Positions 35,326-42,776 of a stretch of 64,000 nucleotides of DNA are shown piece after piece; the first letter of the stretch is position 1; the number at the start of each line of letters is the position of its first letter. The notes under the pieces are model-generated. The model was not told the DNA's origin and did not search any database. It worked only from the letters and a program-made list of their open reading frames with translations. This stretch comes from Tenderia sp965602225 (lineage in GTDB: Bacteria > Pseudomonadota > Gammaproteobacteria > Tenderiales > Tenderiaceae), in contig CBFCYE010000002.1 of the NCBI GenBank assembly GCA_965602225.1, forward strand, positions 1-64,000, read 5' to 3'. Position numbers and translations under genes: made by a program.

Positions 35326-35443
35326 GCCAAACCCTTAAAGAAACAGAAATACACTTAATGATCATTATTGCCTATACAAGCATATTTTGACTTGGCAATA
35401 TAGGTGTCATCGGACAATTCTAACCTGCCTTTATCCTATACCT

Positions 35444-36820
35444 ATGGAAATCAATGGCCCACCAGCAAACATTATCAAACCGACACAATTGCCAAGCGCT
35501 ATCAGCAACTGGCAAGTCGGACAAATACTGCAAGCCACGGTTGTCAGGCAAACCAGCCCGCAGACCCTGATTCTGCAAATAGCCAACCAGCAACTGCGGG
35601 CCGATACAACTGTCAGTCTACCAACGGGGCAAAAACTCGAACTACGTGTCAACCAACTTGGTGAGAAACCAATCCTGCAGGCCCGCATACTTGGCCCCAC
35701 ACCACTAACCACCACGCCACAGAGCGCTGCCATTGCACACCCTACCACGCAGCCCAACCAAGCTGTAGCAACAGATATCGCAATCAATAACATCTTAAAG
35801 CAAGCCTTACCCAAACAGGCCGGCATGGCCACCCTGTTGGCCAACCTGGCTTGGCTAAATCAGTCTGCCAGTAAAAGCGTGCCTATCCCCGCAGCGATTC
35901 TCGATATTGCCAAACAACTTTTCAATCAGCTTCCAACTAGGGAGCGGCTAAACAATCCTGGGCAGTTAAAGCAGGGCATACTCAATTCAGGCATTTTTCT
36001 CGAAAGCCGGCTTAACAAGCTAAGCAGTGACACGACCGCCCAGACACCGAAGCAGGCAATCAAACAGTTATTACAGATGCCGCTCAACAAAACAGAGAGC
36101 AGCACAGCCAGCAGCGCAACAGACAAAATTTCTGCCGATTTAAAATTAGGGCTGTTACGTTTGCTTGGTGCAGTACAACAAATCACCAAGATGGAAAGTA
36201 CAGCGCCACCACGAGCCCCTCTAGCCCAAACCAGCACCCAGGCTGGCACTCAGCCCTTGCCCTACACAGCGCCGCCCCTGCACGGCAATACACCTCAGGC
36301 TCAACCTAAGGCAAAGGCGAACCTGGCGGGGCTGACTAACCTGCCATTACTGCTGTTGGAGTTGGGCAAACAAATAGAGTCCGCGCTATCCCGCACCCAA
36401 CTACACCAGGTTGCCTCTCTGCCTGGCAATGATCAAAACCCAGTCAACCTGGCCTTTGAGCTACCCGTCCGCAACAACGAACAAGTCGATATCTTCGATA
36501 TTGTCATCCGCGAAGAAGACGCCAATAAACACCAGGACGAACAAGACAACCAACAACAGTGGAGCATCAACCTCGCCTTTGATCTTGATGGTTTAGGGCC
36601 GGTTCATGCCAAACTAAGAATGATCGACAATAAAATTTCCACGACCTTTTGGGCAGAAAATATGGAAACGACTCAGCTCTTTAATCAGAACCTGGAAAAC
36701 CTGCGCCAACGCTATCATCAAGTCGGCCTGGATAGCAGTGAACTATGCTGCTACTCAGGCTCACCACCAGAGACGTCAACCAGCAAGCTGCCGCACATCG
36801 TCTTGGATATAAACGTATGA
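35444..36820 (+). CDS. FliK-like flagellar hook-length control protein (second copy)
   Basis: 458 residues from the ATG at 35444; the upstream extension of the frame has no support. The first 330 residues are rich in Gln, Thr, Pro and Ala and poorly ordered, with one beta-rich stretch near the start (VGQILQATVVRQTSPQTLILQIANQQL). The C-terminal part (about 330-440) matches the Flg_hook domain: NNEQVDIFDIVI, SINLAFDLDGLGPVHAKLRMIDNKISTTFWAEN, LENLRQRYHQVGLDSSELCCYSG. The true fliK lies at 56866-58320, so this is a paralogue. It is coupled by a four-base overlap to fhlB. The pair may act in substrate switching of flagellar export, by analogy with FliK and FlhB. It is outside the main minus-strand block. 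Confidence 0.78.
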   Translation: MEINGPPANIIKPTQLPSAISNWQVGQILQATVVRQTSPQTLILQIANQQLRADTTVSLPTGQKLELRVNQLGEKPILQARILGPTPLTTTPQSAAIAHPTTQPNQAVATDIAINNILKQALPKQAGMATLLANLAWLNQSASKSVPIPAAILDIAKQLFNQLPTRERLNNPGQLKQGILNSGIFLESRLNKLSSDTTAQTPKQAIKQLLQMPLNKTESSTASSATDKISADLKLGLLRLLGAVQQITKMESTAPPRAPLAQTSTQAGTQPLPYTAPPLHGNTPQAQPKAKANLAGLTNLPLLLLELGKQIESALSRTQLHQVASLPGNDQNPVNLAFELPVRNNEQVDIFDIVIREEDANKHQDEQDNQQQWSINLAFDLDGLGPVHAKLRMIDNKISTTFWAENMETTQLFNQNLENLRQRYHQVGLDSSELCCYSGSPPETSTSKLPHIVLDINV

Positions 36821-37101
36821 GCAAGGACAAAAAACCAGCCAAGGCCGTTGCCCTGCAATGGGATGGTAAAGCCGCCCCCAAAGTGACAGCCAAGGGCGAA
36901 GGTGATCTGGCAAAACAGATTTTAGAAATTGCTCGCGAACACAACATTCCCATACAGAAAGATAACGAGATACTGGTTAGCGCGCTGGCACAAATAGAAC
37001 TGGGGGATGAGATACCTGAATCGCTTTATCTAGCAGTGGCGCAAGTGATTGCCTTTGCCTATTACCTGTCAGGCAAACAGCCACTCACGAAAGAGGTCTA
37101 G
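36817..37101 (+). CDS. fhlB: FhlB: homologue of the FlhB C-terminal export-switch domain
   Basis: 94 residues, start ATGA overlapping the previous stop. It corresponds to the cytoplasmic C-terminal domain of FlhB/EscU/YscU: VALQWDGKAAPKVTAKGEGDLAKQILEIAREHNIPIQKDNEILVSALAQIELGDEIPESLYLAVAQVIAFAYYL. The autocleavage motif NPTH and the membrane part of FlhB are absent, which is the FhlB type. In other bacteria FhlB can partly replace FlhB-C in the export gate. Full-length FlhB is encoded at 51269-52423. Position next to a FliK-like gene supports a joint role. Confidence 0.88.
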   Translation: MSKDKKPAKAVALQWDGKAAPKVTAKGEGDLAKQILEIAREHNIPIQKDNEILVSALAQIELGDEIPESLYLAVAQVIAFAYYLSGKQPLTKEV

Positions 37102-37109
37102 GTATAAAC

Positions 37110-37496
37110 CTAACCTAAGGATTGAGCACCATGCATACGCATTAGCAGCTCAGCCTCTTCACGACGCAAGCCGTGCCGAACCAGCTCGTCGGTTGAGGCA
37201 CCACTCTGAATAAGCTCAATCGCATCGCTATAACTTTGAGTTGTAGGGTCCTGCTCATCCATCTGTTCTTGTCGATCAATCAACTGGCCGAGCTGCGCTT
37301 CGATTCGAGCAATATGATTACCCTGCCCAGCTGCTCCGGCATAGATAGCCTTCAACTCCTCCATCAGCTGTTCAACCCGATGTTGACTTTCAGATAGCTG
37401 CGACTGCATTTTAGATTGTTTTTTGGCGAGCACCAGTAAGGCCACTACCAACAGGGCAGCGACAACCATGATCACCAGAACGAATAAATCACCCAT
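37110..37496 (-). CDS. DUF2802 family protein
   Basis: 128 residues. An N-terminal membrane helix (LFVLVIMVVAALLVVALLVLA, residues 4-24), a coiled coil to about residue 80 (KMQSQLSESQHRVEQLMEELKAIY and following), then a small helical domain SYSDAIELIQSGASTDELVRHGLRREEAELLMRMHG. DUF2802 genes occur next to cheW at the end of flagellar/chemotaxis clusters in many gammaproteobacteria, as here. No function has been shown to my knowledge. It is the last gene of the minus-strand block, convergent with fhlB eight bases away. The short helical domain resembles DNA- or protein-binding helix-turn-helix pairs, but this is only an impression. Confidence 0.85.
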   Translation of the reverse strand: MGDLFVLVIMVVAALLVVALLVLAKKQSKMQSQLSESQHRVEQLMEELKAIYAGAAGQGNHIARIEAQLGQLIDRQEQMDEQDPTTQSYSDAIELIQSGASTDELVRHGLRREEAELLMRMHGAQSLG

Positions 37497-37519
37497 GAAC
37501 CAGGTTCCCCAAAACTAAC

Positions 37520-37696
37520 TTAGACATATTCATCGATATGAAATGAGTCATCATCCTTGTCTTTTTTATTCGGCTTTTGTTTGCCTTGTTCCTGTCTACG
37601 CCGTTCATCCTTGGCTGGATCATCCTTCTCAACTTTGCGCCCCGGACGCTGTGGCCAAACAGGTAATAACGGATTCGTTCCATCAATTTCCGCCAT
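37520..37696 (-). CDS. 58-residue charged protein in the chemotaxis cluster
   Basis: ATG at 37696 behind a strong GGGGAGAGG ribosome-binding site. The peptide begins MAEIDGTNPLLPVWPQRPGR, continues with a very basic and acidic middle (Lys, Arg, Asp, Gln), and ends DDDSFHIDEYV. It has no membrane segment. It lies between cheW and the DUF2802 gene, all on the minus strand, with 23 bases to the next start. The PxLPVWPxRPG beginning followed by a charged linker and an acidic HIDEYV end suggest a small adaptor peptide. A longer frame overlapping here (37489-37686, minus) lacks such a ribosome-binding site and is taken as a shadow. I know no name for it. Confidence 0.75.
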   Translation of the reverse strand: MAEIDGTNPLLPVWPQRPGRKVEKDDPAKDERRRQEQGKQKPNKKDKDDDSFHIDEYV

Positions 37697-37758
37697 ACCT
37701 CTCCCCTTTTTTCAGACCATCAAAACACCCCCTTCATGTGTTTGATAGCCGACTAAGA

Positions 37759-38235
37759 TCACATACTGTTGAACTCTTTCCACTCATCATCAGTGAGGAG
37801 TTTATCCAGATCAACCAGAATCAACAGGCCATCATCACGATTGGCCACACCTTGAATATAGCGTGAGCTTTCCTCATTACCGACATTGGGGGCAACCTCA
37901 ATTTCAGACTGTTTGAGATAAACTACTTCCGCCACGCTATCGACCATAATTCCAACAACCTGGTCTTCTGCTTCGATAATCACTATTCGTGTTGCATCGT
38001 CGGCCTCATGTGGTGGCAAGGCAAAACGACTACGGGTATCCATTACCGTCACGACATTACCACGCAGATTAATAATACCCAGCACATAACTGGGCGCACC
38101 AGGCACAGGCGCTATTTCAGTCATGCGCAGCACTTCCTGTACCTGCATGACATTCACACCATAGGTCTCATCCTCCAAGCGAAAGGTCACCCATTGTGTT
38201 ACTGGATTATTTTCTGCCTGTTCACTCTGGCTCAT
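37759..38235 (-). CDS. cheW: Chemotaxis coupling protein CheW
   Basis: 158 residues. CheW links chemoreceptors to the CheA kinase. Typical features: TQWVTFRLEDETYGVNVMQVQEVLRMTEIAPVPGAPSYVLGIINLRGNVVTVMDTRSRFAL, then RIVIIEAEDQVVGIMVDSVAEVVYL, and an acidic end. The conserved NLRG is present. It belongs to the CheZ-containing system upstream (cheYZAB, mot, parC, parP). It follows parP after an 82-base gap. A second CheW is encoded at 61085-61600. Confidence 0.96.
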   Translation of the reverse strand: MSQSEQAENNPVTQWVTFRLEDETYGVNVMQVQEVLRMTEIAPVPGAPSYVLGIINLRGNVVTVMDTRSRFALPPHEADDATRIVIIEAEDQVVGIMVDSVAEVVYLKQSEIEVAPNVGNEESSRYIQGVANRDDGLLILVDLDKLLTDDEWKEFNSM

Positions 38236-38317
38236 AATATTGCTCCTGGTATTACGAATTATTATTCAGTCAATCTGGCAGTGAATTCATATTAAATCAA
38301 CTGGTTCCACGATGTCT

Positions 38318-39019
38318 CTATGGTATTTCGTCCAAAGGTACGCCTTCCTTTAGCATTTCAACAAAACTATCCACATCAAGCAGCGCACTCATTTGCTCTA
38401 TAACAGTTCCAGCCAGCCAAGGGCGACTGCTGCGATTATCGCGCCAACGGATTTTATCACCGGTAAGTTTCAAAACCTGGCCAAGCTCATCACAAGCAAG
38501 TCCAAACCGGCCACCGTCTACCAGCAGCAAATGCTTAAACTGTCTATCAACCTTAACTGCCTGACGTGATTTATGATTTTCAGGAATAACAAACTTTGCA
38601 ATATCAATGACTTTCACCTGCTGACCGCGATTTTTTACCAGGCCCAAAAACCAATCGGCGTGTCCTGGAATAGGAGTTATCTGACCATCCCATTTCATGA
38701 TCCCATTCAACCGTGCCAAGGGCACAGACAATGTCAAAAAACCTGCCACCTTGAATAACAAATACTCAACAACCTCATTGGTTGCAGGAATTTCCAGCCC
38801 ATGTGGTGGATTAATTTTTGTCGATTCAGTGGGTTCTGGAGCAGCCGCCTCTTGCGCTACGACAACCTCAGCCTCTGCTGGTATTGTTAGCGCAATCGTT
38901 TCGGCAACAGGTGCGGGGGCTATTTCTATCTCGGGCTCGAGCAAGGCATCTATATAGACCTTCAGTGCCACCTCATGCTCAAATTCAGTCGCTGCCTGTT
39001 TTTTTTCTTCCTCGCTCAT
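38318..39019 (-). CDS. parP: ParP-like CheW-domain protein (polar array positioning)
   Basis: 233 residues. Residues 1-90 are an acidic, Pro/Ala/Glu-rich linker with a short helix at the front (ALKVYIDALLEPE). Residues 85-230 are a CheW-like domain (EYLLFKVAGFLTLSVPLARLNGIMKWDGQITPIPGHADWFLGLVKNRGQQVKVIDIAKFVIP). In Vibrio, ParP is a CheW-like protein that connects the ParA-like ParC with the chemoreceptor array and CheA, so that each daughter cell inherits a polar array. The gene overlaps parC by four bases, as in Vibrio and Pseudomonas. The ParP call is from domain plus context; it is shorter than the Vibrio protein. Confidence 0.82.
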   Translation of the reverse strand: MSEEEKKQAATEFEHEVALKVYIDALLEPEIEIAPAPVAETIALTIPAEAEVVVAQEAAAPEPTESTKINPPHGLEIPATNEVVEYLLFKVAGFLTLSVPLARLNGIMKWDGQITPIPGHADWFLGLVKNRGQQVKVIDIAKFVIPENHKSRQAVKVDRQFKHLLLVDGGRFGLACDELGQVLKLTGDKIRWRDNRSSRPWLAGTVIEQMSALLDVDSFVEMLKEGVPLDEIP

Positions 39020-39801
39020 ATCACCGCTGCCTGAGATTGTTGGGCATCGAGGCTCAGCAAGGTATCCAGCAGACGTGTATATGCTATTACGCCACGTGAT
39101 TGAGGCAACAACATCGGCAAAGGCACTCCCATGCGACTCGCCTCACGGAACTGGGTATCTACCGGGATGACCGAATTCCACAGATCATCGACATAGCGAG
39201 TCCGCAACAACCTAAGTGTCTCTGTTGATGCGCGAGTACGACGATCAAACATGGTCGGGACAATCGTGTAAGGCAAGCGAATGCTTCTTGACCGAGTAAT
39301 CATAGCCAGGGTTTTCAACATCCGCTCCAGGCCTTTCAGCGCCAAAAATTCGGTCTGCACAGGAATCACTAAATGGTTACAGGCAGCCATTGCATTCACC
39401 ATCAACACCCCAAGCATCGGTGGACAATCAATCAGGGCATAATCGTATTTATCATCCATGGCCTTCAGTGCCTTGCTAATCACCAGCCCCATACCACTCT
39501 TGGCACCGAGCTGGCGATCCAGCGTCGCCAAGCCCATGGTTGCAGGCATAAGATGCAAGCCTTCAAAACGAGTCGGCCGCACCAGACTATAGGGATTGAC
39601 CGCCTGATTCTGGAACAAGGTAAAAATGCTTGTCTCCAGATCATCCGGGCTATAGCGGAAATAGGACGTCAAAGAACCCTGTGGGTCAATATCCAGCATC
39701 AGGACACGGTAACCGCGCTGAGCCAGGACACCCGCTAGGCTGACAGCCGTTGTAGTCTTGCCCACCCCGCCCTTCTGATTGGCAATCGCCCAAACCTTCA
39801 T
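39016..39801 (-). CDS. parC: ParC-like ParA/MinD-family ATPase
   Basis: 261 residues. The deviant Walker A KGGVGKTTTAVSLAG begins at residue 10, then LMLDIDPQGSLTSYFRYSP, switch region DYALIDCPPMLGVLMVNAMAAC and VPTMFDRRTRAS. This is a Soj/ParA-type ATPase. Genes of this type inside flagellar/chemotaxis clusters (ParC in Vibrio, also found in Pseudomonas) place chemotaxis arrays at the cell pole and are not for plasmid partition; no parB or parS is seen here. Overlaps motB upstream and parP downstream by four bases each, indicating one operon. Confidence 0.88.
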   Translation of the reverse strand: MKVWAIANQKGGVGKTTTAVSLAGVLAQRGYRVLMLDIDPQGSLTSYFRYSPDDLETSIFTLFQNQAVNPYSLVRPTRFEGLHLMPATMGLATLDRQLGAKSGMGLVISKALKAMDDKYDYALIDCPPMLGVLMVNAMAACNHLVIPVQTEFLALKGLERMLKTLAMITRSRSIRLPYTIVPTMFDRRTRASTETLRLLRTRYVDDLWNSVIPVDTQFREASRMGVPLPMLLPQSRGVIAYTRLLDTLLSLDAQQSQAAVI

Positions 39802-40850
39802 GGCACCGCCCCTTCAGCATCACTGCCCTCTTCAATCGTTTCCATGATCGTCATCAGGCGATCCTGCTCATCGGCATTACTGGATTGTCCACCTCGGCCT
39901 CGTAGCGGCAAGCCTTGGGGAAAGCCTTGCTCAGGCACGGGCGCGGTTAAGGTCATGATAGGCACCTCGATCAGTGCTGGTGGCACATCAAGATCGATAT
40001 TCTGCACCCGCTTGCTCTCAGGAGTGATTTCAATAACCTGGCCCTTGTCATATAACTTTGAGGCAGCCTCAGACATAATCACCACTACAACTCGGCGATT
40101 ACGCTCGCGACCCTCGGCGGTGCTATTTTCCGCAACCGGCCGATATTCGCCGAAACCGATTGCCGACATCCGGAACGGATCAAGCCCTTCATCACTGAAT
40201 ATATGCACAATGCTGGCGGCACGCCCGGCCGAGAGTTCCCAGTTAGAGGGATAGGCAAGGGTTTCAATGGGGACATTATCAGTAAAACCTTCAACCTGAA
40301 CCGCGTTAGGAAAAGACTTGATTGCCGCAGCGATTTCCGTCAACACCGACACCGCCTTGGCCTGAATCAGGGCCTTGCCACTATCAAACAAAATAGAGGA
40401 ATTGATTTCAACTTCCAAGCCCTTACCTGTACGCGTGACCGAAATCAGATCACGTTCAATCATGGGGCCCAAGGCCTTTTCCAGCTGTTTCTGCAGTTTA
40501 TTCAGATTCTGGCGATCTCTGGCTCCGCCCTTACCCTCTTGCTGCAGACGCTTTTCACGTGCTTCTTCAGGATTGGTATGAGGGATGGCCTTCAATTGCG
40601 GCCGACTATCAGGAAACACATTTGGCGGCGCCTTGATAGGATCACCGATTTGAATTGGTCTTATGCTTTGAGGGGCATTCTGAAAGGCCGCAATCATGGA
40701 GTCAGACAAGACCCTGTATTTACCTTCATTGACTGATGACAAGGCGTACATAACCACAAAAAAGGCAAACAACAGAGTAATGAAGTCGGCGTAGGAAACT
40801 AGCCAACGTTCATGATTCTCATGTTCTTCTGGTTTCTTTTTACGTGCCAT
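39798..40850 (-). CDS. motB: Flagellar stator protein MotB (MotD-type)
   Basis: 350 residues. Near the N-terminus is the single membrane helix YADFITLLFAFFVVMYALS with the proton-path Asp22. Residues about 150-265 are an OmpA-like peptidoglycan-binding domain (SSILFDSGKALIQAKAVSVLTEIA, VEGFTDNVPIETLAYPSNWELSAGRAASIVHIF, GFGEYRPVAENSTAEGRERNRRVVV). The tail past 270 is not conserved. With the MotA protein it forms the torque-generating stator. In Pseudomonas the pair at this locus is called MotC/MotD. A 102-base gap separates it from motA. Confidence 0.94.
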   Translation of the reverse strand: MARKKKPEEHENHERWLVSYADFITLLFAFFVVMYALSSVNEGKYRVLSDSMIAAFQNAPQSIRPIQIGDPIKAPPNVFPDSRPQLKAIPHTNPEEAREKRLQQEGKGGARDRQNLNKLQKQLEKALGPMIERDLISVTRTGKGLEVEINSSILFDSGKALIQAKAVSVLTEIAAAIKSFPNAVQVEGFTDNVPIETLAYPSNWELSAGRAASIVHIFSDEGLDPFRMSAIGFGEYRPVAENSTAEGRERNRRVVVVIMSEAASKLYDKGQVIEITPESKRVQNIDLDVPPALIEVPIMTLTAPVPEQGFPQGLPLRGRGGQSSNADEQDRLMTIMETIEEGSDAEGAVP

Positions 40851-40952
40851 GCTTATGCTTCAATCAAATTCCTATTCATAATGAGTCAATATTCTGACCA
40901 CCAGAGGAATTAAAGCAATATCTATGCCTTCTAGAAAGATCCAAACAAAAAG

Positions 40953-41693
40953 TTATCCCAGATACCCTTCCAGCTTGGTTTCGATATTCCTCGGGTTTTC
41001 ACCTTCGGCAATGGAAATCACGCCTTCAACCACCATTTCGCGGAACTGGGCCTGATTATGGATGTGGGCTTTCAATTTATTTGCTACGGGTAAAAAGATA
41101 AGATTTGCCAGACCGACACCATAGATTGTTGCAACAAAGGCAACCGCAATCCCCGAGCCCAACTTGCTTGGATCGGCAAGATTATTCATTACATGGATCA
41201 GCCCCATCACCGCGCCGATAATACCTATGGTCGGTGAATAACCGCCATAACCTTCATACACCTTGGCTGCCTGGGTATCAAAATGCTCTTTTACACCAAT
41301 CTCTACTTCGAGAATATTGCGAATCACATCAGGCTCACTGCCATCCACCAACAATTGCAGCCCCTTTCTGGCAAACAGATCAGACTCTGATTCAACCAGT
41401 GACTCCAAACCCAGCAGCCCTTCTTTACGAGCAATGTTACTCCAGCTAACAATCTTCTCAACCGCCCCCTTCTGTTCGACTTTTGGCGGCAGAAAAATCC
41501 ATAACAACATTTTGAGAGAACGGATAAATACAGCAAGCTGAGTTTGCACCAGCACTGCGCCAACTGTCCCACCAAGCACAATGAGGCCAGCAGTCATCTG
41601 CATCAAGGATGACGTATGGCCACCCTCAAGAATGTTGCCACCAATAATGGCACCAAAACCAATCAACAATCCTAAGAGCGTTAAAATATCCAT
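40953..41693 (-). CDS. motA: Flagellar stator protein MotA (MotC-type)
   Basis: 246 residues, four membrane helices in the MotA/PomA arrangement: ILTLLGLLIGFGAIIGGNIL, LMQMTAGLIVLGGTVGAVLV, YSPTIGIIGAVMGLIHVM and IAVAFVATIYGVGLANLIFLPVANKL. The cytoplasmic loop between helices 2 and 3 carries the rotor-contact region (REGLLGLESLVESESDLFARKGLQLLVDG). It forms the stator ring around MotB. The gene lies just after cheB, with seven bases between them, and so belongs to the cheYZAB operon. The ion used cannot be told with confidence; the family at this locus is normally proton-driven. Confidence 0.95.
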   Translation of the reverse strand: MDILTLLGLLIGFGAIIGGNILEGGHTSSLMQMTAGLIVLGGTVGAVLVQTQLAVFIRSLKMLLWIFLPPKVEQKGAVEKIVSWSNIARKEGLLGLESLVESESDLFARKGLQLLVDGSEPDVIRNILEVEIGVKEHFDTQAAKVYEGYGGYSPTIGIIGAVMGLIHVMNNLADPSKLGSGIAVAFVATIYGVGLANLIFLPVANKLKAHIHNQAQFREMVVEGVISIAEGENPRNIETKLEGYLG

Positions 41694-41700
41694 AGGCTAA

Positions 41701-42765
41701 TCAAACACATTCCATCAAGGTTGGCGCAATGGCATCCAATGCCAATATATTATCTGCCAGATCTGCCTCAGCAATCGCCGCAGGCATGCCATAGATCACG
41801 CTGGTTTCTTTATCCTGGGCCCACACAGTGGAACCATGATTTTTCAACATTCTGGCACCTTCGCGACCATCGGCTCCCATTCCCGTCATCACCACTGCGA
41901 GCACATCACCAGCAAACAGTTTTGCAGCAGAACCGAAGGTAACATCGACACTGGGTTTATACGTTTGCCCTGCGGGGCTTTCAACTATCCTGATCACCTG
42001 TGTGCCGCGTTGATCTTCAACCAGCATTTGTTTTCCACCGGGAGCCAGATAAGCCCAGCCCTTTTGTAGCTGATCACCATCGCAAGCCTCTTTGATGGAG
42101 ATCCCGGAAAGTTTGTTAAGCCGCTCGGCAAATGCCGGTGTAAAGGTAGCAGGCATATGCTGCACTAACAAAATAGGCAATGGAAATGAGGCTGGCAAAC
42201 TGGTTAATACCTTCTGCAGCGCAACCGGACCACCTGTCGATGTACCCAGAATAACTAAACGATAACCCCCCCGACGCATCCTTGCCGGTTTTGACCGCTG
42301 CGCCAGAGATGGCTCAACTTTTTGCGTGGTCGATTGGGCTGGCACCGCTGCGGCAGTTTTTTTCAAACCTCTAGCAGCAATCAAACGGACTCTGGCGCAA
42401 AGCTGGCGTTTTGCAGCGTCCCGATCCTGAGAAATATCTTCCATCCGCTTCGGCAAAAAATCCACCGCGCCAGCATCCAGCGCATCCAGGGTCGCCTGCG
42501 CACCATCCGTCGTCAGCGATGAAAACATCAGAATAGGTAATGGTGTGGCCTGCATAATTCTTTTTACTGCAGTAATGCCATCCATAATTGGCATTTCAAT
42601 ATCCATGGTCACGACATCCGGCTTGAGTTTTTTTACAAGCTCAATCGCTTCCTGACCATTAACAGCGGAGCCAATAACCTCAATATGTTGGTCACCATTG
42701 AAAATCTCGGTTAGTCGTCGCCGAAAAAACGATGAATCATCAACGACCAGAACCCGAACCGGCAT
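41701..42765 (-). CDS. cheB: Chemotaxis methylesterase CheB (first system)
   Basis: 354 residues. Receiver domain at the front (VRVLVVDDSSFFRR, phospho-acceptor Asp55 in VVTMDIEMPIMDG), a linker of about 60 residues rich in Ala, Gln and Lys, then the esterase domain with the Ser nucleophile in LGTSTGGPVALQ, His in LVQHMPATFTPAFAERL and Asp in VVMTGMGADGREGARM. CheB removes methyl groups from receptor glutamates for adaptation. It follows cheA, 11 bases away. No cheR gene is in this system's part of the cluster; the only CheR in the window lies at 60153-60983. Confidence 0.96.
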   Translation of the reverse strand: MPVRVLVVDDSSFFRRRLTEIFNGDQHIEVIGSAVNGQEAIELVKKLKPDVVTMDIEMPIMDGITAVKRIMQATPLPILMFSSLTTDGAQATLDALDAGAVDFLPKRMEDISQDRDAAKRQLCARVRLIAARGLKKTAAAVPAQSTTQKVEPSLAQRSKPARMRRGGYRLVILGTSTGGPVALQKVLTSLPASFPLPILLVQHMPATFTPAFAERLNKLSGISIKEACDGDQLQKGWAYLAPGGKQMLVEDQRGTQVIRIVESPAGQTYKPSVDVTFGSAAKLFAGDVLAVVMTGMGADGREGARMLKNHGSTVWAQDKETSVIYGMPAAIAEADLADNILALDAIAPTLMECV

Positions 42766-42776
42766 GGGGCATTCTC

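Noticed and set aside
37489..37686. Minus-strand 65-codon frame near the DUF2802 gene
   Set aside because: It overlaps, in another frame, the 58-residue gene with a far better ribosome-binding site and start; its basic composition looks like a frame-shift shadow.
39016..39801. ParA-type ATPase as a sign of a plasmid or chromosome partition locus
   Set aside because: No parB or parS beside it, and it is coupled to motB and a CheW-domain gene; the chemotaxis-array ParC reading fits better.
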